Source: Physocladia obscura
Taxonomy: Eukaryota; Chytridiomycota; Chytridiomycetes; Chytridiales; Chytriomycetaceae
DNA: 14,708 nt
Assembly: GCA_027596945.1 (NCBI GenBank)
Contig: JADGJH010000758.1
Coordinates: forward strand, 1-14,708
Direction: 5' to 3'
Position 1 is the first letter of the stretch, and every line of letters starts with the position of its first letter. The notes beneath the pieces were generated by a model. The model had not been told where the DNA came from. It did not search any database and saw only the letters and a list, made by a program, of their open reading frames with translations. The position numbers were made by a program, and so were the translations under genes. This document shows positions 1 through 8,523 of the stretch, piece after piece.

Positions 1-50
1 CCACCCGCTTTTTGTCCGGGCCCCTTGGCTGGGGTCCCGCGGTCTTCAAA
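1..50. other. GC-rich left edge, possible end of a truncated element
   Basis: The first ~50 bases are strongly GC-rich and include an imperfect inverted repeat (CGGGCCCC ... GGGGTCCCG, about 17-39). The sequence then switches abruptly to AT-rich DNA that begins with an A run at 64-79. This could be the 3' end of a non-LTR retrotransposon followed by its A-tail, or simply the end of another GC-rich unit. The window cuts it off, so no family can be named. Confidence 0.25.
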
Positions 51-619
51 TTAATCAATTTACAAAAAAAAAAAAAAAAGACTGAAAATGTAAATAAGAC
101 GAAGAACCATTTCAGCTTTCTAATGTCTGTTGCCAAGTTTCCATGTGTATTTTTTGTGTCAACAAATCTGCTCCATTTTAATTGACTTATTGTAGTGCAC
201 AACTTGCAAGAATCTGTCAGTTTAATTTTGGAATCTGGAGTCAAAGGAGTTGCAGAGCAATCTGAAGTTGCCAATGCTCAATTTTCTATTTCTTTCACCT
301 GGTCTGTATTGCCATTCATGCAAATCAAGAAACTATTTTTTGGTCTTTGTCATTCTTTTCAACAGATTTAATTCATGGTTTAAATATCAAATAACCAAAT
401 AAAGGGGCAGATTGAGATGTAACATGGCATAGTGAGATCAAGAATATACCAAGAAAAAAAGAAAAAAAAGAAAAAAAAAGACAAAAAACAGAACAGAAGA
501 TCAGTTGAAAATTAAAAGAGTCAGTTATTCTGCAACAGAAATTCAAGTGTCACAACAAATAATAAAGAAACAATTTTGATAAGAGTTTGATTGCTATATC
601 CCATGAACTGGCAACTGGG
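51..619. other. AT-rich spacer, no gene seen
   Basis: I see no convincing coding stretch on either strand. The region is AT-rich, with A-rich homopurine runs at 64-79 and about 450-492. No tRNA, rRNA or recognisable transposase was found. Confidence 0.5.
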
Positions 620-653
620 CTCAAGGACCCACACATAAGTGTGGGTCCTTGAG
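620..653. repeat. Perfect 15-bp hairpin, loop ATAA
   Basis: The arms 620-634 and 639-653 are perfect reverse complements around a 4-nt loop ATAA (635-638). The core CCACACATAAGTGTGG is shared with the next hairpin, which starts only 4 nt later. The function is unknown. Because the structure is symmetrical it would fold in transcripts from either strand or extrude as a cruciform. Confidence 0.9.
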
Positions 654-656
654 TTA

Positions 657-700
657 CCAAATGTATAGCACCACACATAAGTGTGGTGCTAGATATTTGG
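657..700. repeat. Second tandem hairpin, ~20-bp interrupted stem, same loop
   Basis: The arms 657-676 and 681-700 pair around the loop ATAA (677-680). The inner 11 bp (TAGCACCACAC with GTGTGGTGCTA) are perfect, followed by one A.G mismatch, a T-A pair, a G.T wobble and a further perfect 6 bp (CCAAAT with ATTTGG). It shares the 16-nt core of hairpin 620-653, but the outer stem differs on both arms in a pairing-preserving way. Confidence 0.9.
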
Positions 701-778
701 CACTAAGCTGTGACCTTAAAATATGAAATGGAGATAAAAATTTCAGAATAATTGTTTGCTTTTTTTGATTTTTTTTCA

Positions 779-1234
779 TTAAAAGAATTTTTCTAACAGT
801 TTTGATATATTGATGAAAGCATATATTGATAGAAAAGTATAAAAGAATGAAAGAAAAAAAAAAGAAAAAAAAAGCTGAAAAATGAGTTTTCTTTGGAACT
901 TGTATATTGACCACTGTTGAAGGATTTGTGGCATTCTCTCATTTGGTTTATATTTTGTTGTGAATGACAATTGTATCTGATGACCCTTAAGCTTAGTAAA
1001 AATCTGCTCACCATATATATCTCCTTTATCACCAGGAACAAACTCTCTGGGGCTGAGAAAATGTAGAATTGCTCCACATGCCGTTTGTAAAGCTGGATAT
1101 TTCCCAGCAGGAACTCTGGCAGATACGAAAGCTGTCGCAACTTGATAAGGATAACTGGCATGCTTAAATTCTTGGCTTGCACAGTCTGGGTCCTGTGGTT
1201 GAGTTTTAGTAACTTGAACCTGTTGAAATTCCAT
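779..1234 (-). CDS. Orphan open reading frame, doubtful
   Basis: A minus-strand frame opens at an ATG (1234-1232) and runs about 150 codons. The first ~110 residues have a protein-like composition (segments such as YPYQVATAFVSARVPAGK and GDKGDIYGEQIFTK). The last ~45 are Phe-rich products of pyrimidine tracts (FFSFFFLSFF) and are unlikely to be coding. The stretch could be an internal exon, since an acceptor-like TTTCAACAG lies just inside the ATG (around 1222) and a donor-like ATG|GTGAGC lies near 1013. I recognise no family. It may be a gene or transposon remnant, or chance. Confidence 0.2.
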   Translation of the reverse strand: MEFQQVQVTKTQPQDPDCASQEFKHASYPYQVATAFVSARVPAGKYPALQTACGAILHFLSPREFVPGDKGDIYGEQIFTKLKGHQIQLSFTTKYKPNERMPQILQQWSIYKFQRKLIFQLFFSFFFLSFFYTFLSIYAFINISKLLEKFF

Positions 1235-1270
1235 AATAAGTGACAACAGTCTAGAATAATTCACTTCCAA

Positions 1271-1596
1271 ATACAGCTAATGATTAATTCTCTTTGCACA
1301 ATAAATAAAAATTAAAATAAAAAAAATTGCACCCTTCCTGAAAAATGTTGATCCAGTTATCTATGATGTTTTTTATATGTTTGATAGCAAATATTTCATA
1401 TTTTTGTGAAAAAATGTTGCATTGATAAATAACCCCAATTCATTTGAGTTCATAATCCAGCTTGAAAATGCGTGTCTAAACGAATAAATTTGCAAGGGTC
1501 TAGCTCACAATAATATACAGAATATAGGCGGAGGCGGAGGTCAAAAATAAGACCGCAAACGTAAATAAAAAAGGAGAGAAAGATTTTTGAGTTCGA
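1271..1596. other. Spacer downstream of the COX8-like gene, no gene seen
   Basis: This AT-rich spacer carries no supported reading frame or RNA. It probably contains the 3' flank of the minus-strand gene that ends at 1614. Confidence 0.5.
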
Positions 1597-1602
1597 TTTA
1601 TT
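1597..1602 (-). terminator. Poly(A) signal AATAAA of the COX8-like gene
   Basis: A minus-strand AATAAA starts 11 bases after the stop codon at 1614. Another AATAAA overlaps the stop codon itself (GAATAAAG), so either could direct 3' processing. Confidence 0.5.
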
Positions 1603-1613
1603 GTGTGATTTCT

Positions 1614-2342
1614 TTATTCTTTTACTGGTGGGGGCAGCTTCATTGACGTCTCGCCTCTCATCTGCTCAATAAGCTCCTGATTCTTCGCTCTAACGCCAGC
1701 ACGATCTCCGTGAATTTTCAATTCCAAGTCTGACGTGTAAAAAAACAAAGATAAATAAAACAAATAAGAAAACAAAAAACAGGCAAACTCACTAAGGAAT
1801 GGAACAGCAAAGAAAGTCACAGTAATAAGTGGGAAAAAAATGGACCAGACAACACGGTTCTTGAAGCCGAACGGCAAAGCCTAAGAAGCAGAAATAAATA
1901 TAGATTTCATTTGAATTTTTGAACGAATCGTTACTCACTCCCTTGCCAACCCAGTTAGATCCACTAAAACACACGAAGGAATAATAAATTATCGGTTGGT
2001 GTCGATCCAGGAACAAGATTTTATATTGTTGTCATATTAGTCAAACTGAGTCACAAAATGGCAATGCTTGCAAGAGAAAGAAAGACACAAGGCACGACAT
2101 AATTACGTACGCAAATTGCATTGGACCTGGGGGTGGGAGATATGAAATTAGAATGTATGCCTTAGTTCGAGTATTATTGCTAATTGTGGAGATGGAGATT
2201 TCGGCCTTCGCACAGATGTAGACTCGCACAAAATACGGATTTACTCACCCCAGGGACCCGGCGCAGCTGACGACGAGTTGCGCAATCCGACGGCGGCGAT
2301 ACGCGGTCTGACGGAAGAAACGGAAACGATACGTGAGATCAT
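1614..2342 (-). CDS. COX8: COX7C/Cox8-type cytochrome c oxidase subunit, five exons
   Basis: Exons on the minus strand are 2342-2249, 2126-2111 (16 nt), 1963-1939 (25 nt), 1880-1793 and 1729-1614. All junctions are GT..AG, all phases agree, and together they give 112 aa. Residues 1-31 look like a mitochondrial presequence: no acidic residue, several Arg, many Ser and Ala. Residues 38-54 read GSNWVGKG-ALPFGFKNR, matching the GK.LPF segment before the membrane helix of COX7C/Cox8 proteins. Residues about 55-74 are one transmembrane helix ending AVPF, as in that family. The product would be a single-pass accessory subunit of complex IV in the inner mitochondrial membrane. The tail of about 35 residues after the helix is longer than in the family members I know. 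The fold assignment rests on a short motif, so another small inner-membrane protein is possible. It lies 170 bp downstream of eIF3j on the same strand. Confidence 0.65.
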
Positions 2343-2512
2343 TCTTGGATTTTCCTTTCAAAAAACGAAAAATCTCATTACATTCCTCATCCCACAACCA
2401 ACCACCAAAACCAATCTCAAACAACATAACAATCGAAAAGAAAGTTCAAACAAAAGAAGAGCAAAAGAAGAGCTATGAAAATAGTATTTGACTGGTTTTC
2501 AAGTAGTTGCTG

Positions 2513-4040
2513 CTACATGAAATCGTCGTAGTCGTTGTAATCCTCTGCTCCATAATTCGTCATATCAATCCCTGCATTCGATTTGGCAACCACAGGTATA
2601 GCCTTTGCGGCCCCGACCTTTTTCTTCCCACCCACTGCTGGCTTCAACGCTTTTTGCTTTTCATTCGCCAGTACTGTTAACGCTGACGAAATCCGCTTCA
2701 CTTCGTCCACCGACAGTGACACACTCAAATCACGTGTCAAGTTTTCCACAAACATGGCATAGTTTGTAGCTTTCTGTCGTTTAATTATTATTATTATTAT
2801 TTTGGTATCATTATTGTATTTGAAGTTGAAGTTACATTTCATGGAAAAAACAAAAACTAACCTCATGCTTTGAAATATTCTCAACAAGCTTTTTTTCATA
2901 TTCAGCAAACTCTTCTTTACTTTTCGGTGCCATTGTTTCCAAAAATGAAGCAGCTTTCGGTGGTGATGCATCAGAGGAAACTCCAGCAAACAAATCGCGG
3001 GCATTTTGGAGGTCGGCCTCGCGGATATTACGTTCCTCACGTTTCTTTCGCTCTTCTGGAGTCTCTAACTCTTCTTCCAATTTCTTGCGCTGAAAGAAGG
3101 AGAAGAAAAAGACGAGTAAAGAAAATAATTTAGACAATTTAGTGGTGTACTGGGATTTTGCAGGACGATTTGGACGTACATTCGCAACTTCAATGGCTTC
3201 TTGAAGTTTTCGCTCTTCTTCGGCTTTTCGGGTGGCGATTGCTTCTTTCAGGTTCTTCTTTTTCTTTGGAGCGGCGACTTTTGCCGAGGAGGAAGTTGTC
3301 GTGGATTTAGCGGTGGTAGAAGGCTCATCGTCGGCATCTTCCGCGTCCCAGTCATCCTGAAATTTCGAAATTGACGTTGTTATTTTTTTAAATTTTTTTA
3401 GCCTTAGTTTGTTGTTGAACGTGTCAACAATTTACAACAAAAAAAGAGAGCACCTGAACATTGTTTTCGGCAGGAGTTGCATCCTCATCATCCCACGAAG
3501 AAGAAGCCGCAGTGATTGGCGGAATCACTATTTTAACGCTTGGAATTTCGAGTTCCTCGTCATTGTCCCAGTCATCGTCACTGAAGAGAAAGGAGCGGAA
3601 AAAGAAAACCGCAAAAAATCGAGTTGAAGAAGCGTAAGGCAAGGGAGTAGATTGATTATACGGCGAGTAAGATACAACAAAAGCAGCGAGAAAGAAGGAA
3701 CAGATAAGAAGCGATCATGGAGTTGAATATCGACAAAAATGCGATGCGATGCGATACGATGCGGGAGTGTTTGTTTGTATTTTTTGAGTGTGAATATTGA
3801 TTGTTTTCATCAGTGTTGAGTCGCTATTCTCAGTTCCTTTGCTTATTCGGTCATGTCCCATCGATAGTATCGCATGTAACGTCGTATCGTAGTTATATCG
3901 TATAGTATCGCCATCGGATTGTAGCACACGGTGAGAACATAATACAGCATAGTATCGAACCGGATCGGATTTGATTTGATGGAATCGAAATGCGAAGATT
4001 CTCTTTTGTCGCACACAAACGAACGCCTCCCTCACCTCAT
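2513..4040 (-). CDS. HCR1: Translation initiation factor eIF3 subunit j (Hcr1)
   Basis: Minus-strand exons are 4040-4036, 3580-3454, 3356-3180, 3089-2862 and 2773-2513, giving 265 aa, close to yeast Hcr1 and human eIF3j. The product joins the 40S ribosome with eIF3 and acts in start-site scanning and recycling. The N-terminus is acidic with repeated DDWD-type motifs (residues 3-6, again near 45). A Lys/Glu-rich coiled-coil region follows (about 75-130), then a conserved segment ending ALTVLANEKQKA. The C-terminus NYGAEDYNDYDDFM closely resembles the human eIF3j end. The first exon is the least certain part: no in-frame Met exists in exon 2, and ATG-AG|GTGAGG at 4040-4031 joins in phase to give MSDDDW, behind a 455-nt intron. 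Intron 3 (3179-3090, 90 nt) has no in-frame stop, so its retention would insert 30 residues. Intron 4 carries an ATT repeat. Confidence 0.9.
2784..2802. repeat. (ATT)6 microsatellite in eIF3j intron 4
   Basis: A short ATT trinucleotide tract sits inside the 88-nt intron 2774-2861 of the eIF3j gene, near its acceptor. A longer tract of the same unit lies in trpC intron 4. Confidence 0.85.
3735..3960. repeat. CGAT-word cluster in the long eIF3j intron
   Basis: The segment begins with tandem pentamers (GCGAT three times, then ACGAT, 3741-3760). It then carries three copies of TAGTATCG (3865-3872, 3903-3910, 3950-3957) plus related GTATCG and ATATCG words between them. It lies inside the predicted 455-nt first intron of eIF3j, close upstream of the thioesterase start. 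It could be a degenerate simple repeat or a cluster of regulatory sites. Confidence 0.6.
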
Positions 4041-4099
4041 TTATCTTTCTTTTTTTTTTTCCTCTCTTCCTTTTTGTACCCAAATTTCCAAAGAAATCC
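4041..4099. promoter_or_regulatory. 59-bp divergent spacer between eIF3j and thioesterase
   Basis: The two predicted start codons face away from each other across 59 bp, dominated on the plus strand by a T/C tract (about 4041-4077). No TATA box is visible. A shared bidirectional promoter is inferred. With so little room the transcription starts must lie very close to the ATGs, or the 5' UTRs overlap the other gene. Confidence 0.45.
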
Positions 4100-5848
4100 A
4101 TGACCCCCTCCACCATTATTGCAACGTCACACGCTGCAGTCATACGCGAACGCAATAATAATTTAACGGCGCGTATACTTTCCGTCGTTACGAAATATCA
4201 TTTGCCAAATTCCAGTACCAATTTCAGTTCCAATTCTGTGACAACCGCTCTGCGCCGCCACCTCTCTTCAAAATCGTCGTCCGCTCATCCAGTCGTCCAA
4301 ATCCCAAAAGTTCTTCCGGAACTTAAGCAACATCTGCGCTTTAATGACCGCATCACTTACGGCTGGAATAACACTGGAAGTGAAAGTGATACGGACAAGC
4401 GGCTTGAACAGCAAAGAACGCCTCTTTCCCCACTGGCAGCACTGCAAACTGCAACTGCAGCTGCAGTAAATTACTCAACAGTTGTCGAGAAATCCATGGC
4501 CGACTCGTTCCTCCACATTTTTCTTCCGTTCCGTTCTGATTTATCACTAAAGGACGAATATCTGAATCTCTACGGCCGCATTAGAGTTGGAAAAGTCCTT
4601 GAGGATTTGGACGCTCTTGCCGGTTCCATTGCTTCTCTCCACAACGATGGCTCAGAACGGCCCCTTTCAGTTGTCACTGGTATTTGTTTCCTTTTGGTAA
4701 AGTTACATAAAACAAGTGTCAACCACGACGTCTCTTCCACCTTCTTTCAAACTATACAGCAAGCATCGACCGTATATCTCTGCTACGCGAGATTCCAATA
4801 GATAAAGATATTTCTATCTATGGAAACGTCACGTGTTGGTGAAATTTTTTTAGACATTTGTCATTCAATTTCTTACAAATTTTTTTTTATCAACAATCCA
4901 ATTCTGACCTCTATGTGATGGATCAATACAGACGTTGGCAAAACGTCCATGGAAGTAACTGTGCATATGGAGACAGTTTCGGAGGACTCGAACTTATCGT
5001 CGAGGGATATCGAGGCGAAAAAGTATTTGCGAACCAAGCTGCCGAAACAGTCTGGTGATTTGATTATGGCTGCGAAGTTTATTATGGTTTGTATAACATT
5101 ATTAAGTAGAAGGAAATGTAAACTTTTCTTAATAAGCGAGTATTTTCTATATAAAAAAAAGGTTGCAGTGGACACCGAAACACAAAAACCGGCACAAGTA
5201 TTCCCACTCCGCCTCGAAACCGAACAAGAACGCGCAATATTCCGGCGCGGCCGGGAACATAAAGCGCGCAAACAACTCACAGCACAATCTTCGCTTCCCA
5301 ATCACCCTCCAAGCCCAACAGAAATGGCCCTGGTCCACAGTATTTATCGCGAATACGCTACATCCACCACTGTCGTCCCGAAACCAAAAAACATTGTCTG
5401 GATGCACGACACCCTGCGCCACAGCTTCAACCTCACATTCCCTCAAGACCGCAACATCCACAACAAGATATTTGGCGGCCATTTAATCCGTCTCGCGTTC
5501 GAGCTCGCGTACGTGTCCGCGACGGTAATGGCGCGGCAGGCTTTACAGTTTGTCGCCATGGACGACGTCTTGTTCAAGATTCCAGTGCCCGTTGGCGCCG
5601 TATTGGACATGGTGGCACAGGTCGCATATACGCGGAAACATGACGGCGCAATTGTTGTGAAGGTGCTTGCGCATGTCGTTGATGCGGCTACTGGCGCTCA
5701 GGAATTATCAAATGAGTTTTGGCTTACATTTAGAACGATTCCCCTGTCTCGGAATATCGGAACCAGTGAAGATTGGGTTCGGGTTATACCCAGAAGTTAC
5801 GATGAATGCATGTTGTATTTGGAAGGCAAGCGAAGATTGACCGATTGA
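4100..5848 (+). CDS. ACOT9: Mitochondrial acyl-CoA thioesterase, ACOT9 type
   Basis: Exons 4100-4679, 4760-4834, 4932-5086 and 5162-5848 join in phase to 498 aa. The enzyme hydrolyses acyl-CoA to free acid and CoA, probably in mitochondria. Residues 1-60 are Ser/Thr/Arg-rich with few acidic residues, as in a targeting peptide. Hotdog domain 1 (about 131-280) contains MADSF...LPF, YLNLYGRIRVGKVLEDLDALAG and VTASIDRI...GNVTYVGKTSMEV. Hotdog domain 2 (about 345-470) contains FPQDRNIHNKIFGGHLIRLAFELA and a C-terminus reading YDECMLYLEGKRR, both typical of ACOT9/ACOT10. Intron 3 (5087-5161, 75 nt) is free of in-frame stops and has a purine-rich acceptor (AAAAAAAAG). The alignment with ACOT9 favours its removal, since AAKFIM-VAVD then reads through without an insert. 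Intron 2 is chosen so that VTYVGK results; neighbouring donors give a stop or the wrong frame. The start is the first ATG and no other precedes domain 1. Confidence 0.88.
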
Positions 5849-6247
5849 ATCTCATAGGTAGATAGAAGGGCAAGTAAAACGAATAAAACTGTTGGAAAAA
5901 TGATATTTTTTGTAGAAGAAATTTTCACAGCTTGGATATCACCGGAACGGTTGCTCAGCATTATGCATGACAGTTTCTCAGGTTTGATCAGCAATATGCT
6001 GTTGCTTTGTTTTCTTTTATGTTCAACAAATCCACACGTCGATAGATTGCTTTCTTCTTTTGAGAAAAAGCAGTCGAAACACTGATCACCTATTCCTACA
6101 ACGACACTTTCTTTAAAAGCCCTTGAACAAAAAGCAAAAAAACTGAAGGCAAAAAGATCATATTTGTTATTCTTGATCTCTCTCTTACATTCTTTTTTTT
6201 TTTTTCTTTCTGTTTCCTATCTTACTTTGTTTTCTTTGGTTTTAACC
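5849..6247. other. Convergent 3' spacer, thioesterase / Galpha 1
   Basis: This is 399 bp between two converging stop codons. A plus-strand AATAAA at 5882-5887, 33 bases after the thioesterase stop, is a plausible poly(A) signal. A T-rich tract at about 6190-6210 would be A-rich in the Galpha 1 transcript. A 61-codon frame at 5900-6085 has no support as a gene. Confidence 0.5.
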
Positions 6248-7924
6248 CTACAACCCTGCCTTTGTCAGATTTCCTCTGTATAAATATTATTTTCGCGTGT
6301 GTATATGTGTATGTGTGTTTGTGTATGTTTAAATTTGGCATGTTTCAATAATTAAAAAATAGAGGAGAATATTGAAAACAAAATACTGAACCTTAAAATA
6401 CTGTGATTAACGATTACCAATACTGCCTTTATTTGTTTTGTATCTGTTGCCCATGTGAAATGCAAATAAATGCTCTTTTCAGGAAATAAATTCAATGCAA
6501 GAAATCGTGATGCAAAATATTCAGAGCAGCTTTCATATGTGTTTGGCCCTTTTTTAAAAAAATGTTCTTTTAAAAATTCTGTTCTCGGGATGTTTTTTTG
6601 TACCTTGATATGTTGGAAAATATTGTGATATTGGTGTTTTCTCCAGTTTTTCCTTGAAAAGATCGATTTTGTTCATAAAAACAATCATTTCTGTCATTTT
6701 GAACAGTGGGTGATTGCAAATTGAGTCAAATAAATTCATCGATTCAACCACTGCCGTTTTAATTTTAATTTTTGTTGTATTTGTTGTTGTTTTTAATTTG
6801 TTAAACGAAACAACTTTTATAGAACTCTCTATAAAATATTTTACTTCGATTTGTTGAGCTGTCCTCTAGACAAACTTGATCATATGAACTTATTGCAATT
6901 AAATAGATTATGGCGTCGACATCGTCAAAGTACGGTGCCCATTTTTTCCTTTCTGCCCGTTGCCCGCCAACATCAAATATACGAAACACTTTTTTTTCGA
7001 CAATTATTTTAGTTTCGGATACGGTTGTTGTCATTTGACGAGTATTCAAAATATCTTGCTCTGTAGGGTTATAGCTGGGATCACAAACTTCTCTTGCTCG
7101 ACTGAGAAAACTATTTCAACCAAACAGTAACGATTATAAAAAAAATTCAGAGAAAAAAACTGATAAAAAATAACTCACTATCCACAACAATCGACCAATT
7201 GATATTCATTTGCTCGACTGTAGCAATATTGCACGCCTAAATCATTCCAAACAGTTTCAACAGCATCCACAACTTCTTGAGGTAATGTCTCTCCAGGCGA
7301 GATACCAAAACTCATATCATGCGACCTTACGACTTTTGCGGCATCTGACCCTACACCAATTTGTTTATATCTGCCTCCAACACGTTTGTATATTTTTGCT
7401 GCGTATGCTCCAATTGGGTTTTCCTTTTTCGGCAGTTCACTTTCTATCAGCGCCATGCGTTCAACTTTCTTTTCCTGATCTGGTTCGTACTCACATTCGT
7501 GTTCGTTTACTTCCTCCGCCGACCCACGATCATCGTGTACTTTTTCGTCTTCCAAATACGCGTCGTCACCATTGTCGCGATCGTCGGCAGCATTATCGCT
7601 ATTGAAATTTGAAAGACTGACAGTACTCGGATCGAAACCAAAAGGAATTTTGAGTGTATCCATCGCGTTCAGAAGAGACAAAGTGCACGTCATAACGTTG
7701 GTCAGAATTGTGGTTCTAAAGGCGAGTTTTTCGGCTGGGGTATATCCTTCTCCATAAATCAACTTGAATTGTTTAAGAATGGTCGATTTTCCTGTTTCTC
7801 CTGGACCAAGAAGAAGCAATTTTATGCTCTGCTGGCTGTTTTTTTGTTCTAGTTTCAGCTGCTTATCTATCTCGTTGTTGATCGTTGCGGCTGCAGTTGA
7901 CTCTGACGATCCGCAGTTGCCCAT
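6248..7924 (-). CDS. Heterotrimeric G protein alpha subunit, paralog 1
   Basis: Minus-strand exons 7924-7179, 7110-6845, 6750-6604, 6548-6392 and 6275-6248 give 447 aa; typical Galpha proteins are about 350-360. It is a GTP-binding switch acting between membrane receptors and effectors. MGNCGS at the N-terminus fits N-myristoylation at Gly2 plus palmitoylation at Cys4. The P-loop is GPGETGKST (40-48) and switch I is TRQMTTTV (272-279), with Arg273 and Mg-binding Thr276. Switch II is DVGGQRAERKKW (295-306) with catalytic Gln299. The NKID base-recognition motif is at 364-367 and TWATDT at 418-423. Thr278 occupies the usual switch I glycine position. The helical domain holds an acidic insertion of roughly 85-90 residues after IPFGF (about 98-185). 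The last 28-nt exon codes for the tail GNLTKAGL. It is reached through a weak donor (GTTCAG), but sits at the same phase and position as in the neighbouring paralog. The cysteine used by pertussis toxin is absent. Confidence 0.92.
6295..6335. repeat. GT-rich tract in the last Galpha 1 intron
   Basis: An imperfect GT/TGTA tract on the plus strand (CA-rich on the coding strand) lies inside the 116-nt intron 6276-6391, immediately upstream of the short final exon. Confidence 0.7.
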
Positions 7925-8523
7925 TTTTGCGAGGATTTAAAAAAATTTTTTTTTTTAAATTTTGCTTTATGTCACGCAATGGTCCATTAAAGCAGAAAAT
8001 CCTAATTATATCACTATATATGATTCTAAAAAATAGTAAAAGAGATCGAGTTTTAAATCCCAGTTCAAGAGGGTTAAAAAAAAATAGGCGAAAAATTTTC
8101 CAAAACAATCAACCGGTACTTGCTATTCTCAGCTTCGCGCCCAAGTCATACCGAATAGAAAAATCAATATCACAGGATATAACTCGACACCAATAGTTTC
8201 TGACGAAAACGGAACCAATTTGCGCCTTTTCCAATTAGAAACTGCTGGATTTGCAATAATCGACTGTATCAGCCGAGAATCTGCTACTATTCCAAGAAAA
8301 AAGCAAAAAAGAAAAGGTTTCAAAGAAGCGTCTAGTTTTTAGACAGCTCGGACTCGCTTTCAAGCCTCAGTAGAAGAAGAAAAAAAAGAGGGCAAAAAAA
8401 AAAAAAAGAAGAAAAAGTACGAGGCTACGAAACCAAAAAAATCCGAATACTCGGACGCGTTTTCATATTCCAAATTTCGAGATTTCATATATAAACTCCA
8501 GGTGTTGACAGACATTTGTTTCA
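7925..8523. promoter_or_regulatory. Shared 599-bp spacer between divergent Galpha genes
   Basis: This region separates the two Galpha start codons and must hold both promoters. It is AT-rich, with an A-rich tract at about 8366-8415. Short frames on both strands resemble nothing and are Phe-rich or low complexity. No conserved inverted pair of elements was noticed by eye. Confidence 0.55.
8488..8495 (+). promoter_or_regulatory. TATATAAA box upstream of Galpha 2
   Basis: A perfect TATATAAA ends 28 bases before the Galpha 2 start codon. If it works as a TATA box the 5' UTR would be almost nil, so it may instead be a fortuitous AT-rich word. Confidence 0.35.

Noticed and set aside
657..705. Helitron 3' end (hairpin followed by CTAA at 702-705)
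   Set aside because: The usual spacing of about ten bases between hairpin and CTRR is missing, and no helicase-type frame or TC start was seen.
2278..2478. 66-codon plus-strand frame over COX8-like exon 1
   Set aside because: It is antisense to the predicted presequence exon and the intergenic gap; composition is Lys/Glu/Thr low complexity.
3424..3642. eIF3j starting inside 3581-3642
   Set aside because: The frame there begins only at a TTG and reads an un-eIF3j-like Phe-rich stretch that ends exactly in a good acceptor (TTCTCTTCAG), so it is intron.
5900..6085. 61-codon plus-strand frame after the thioesterase
   Set aside because: It lies in a convergent 3' spacer just after a poly(A) signal, with no recognisable motif.
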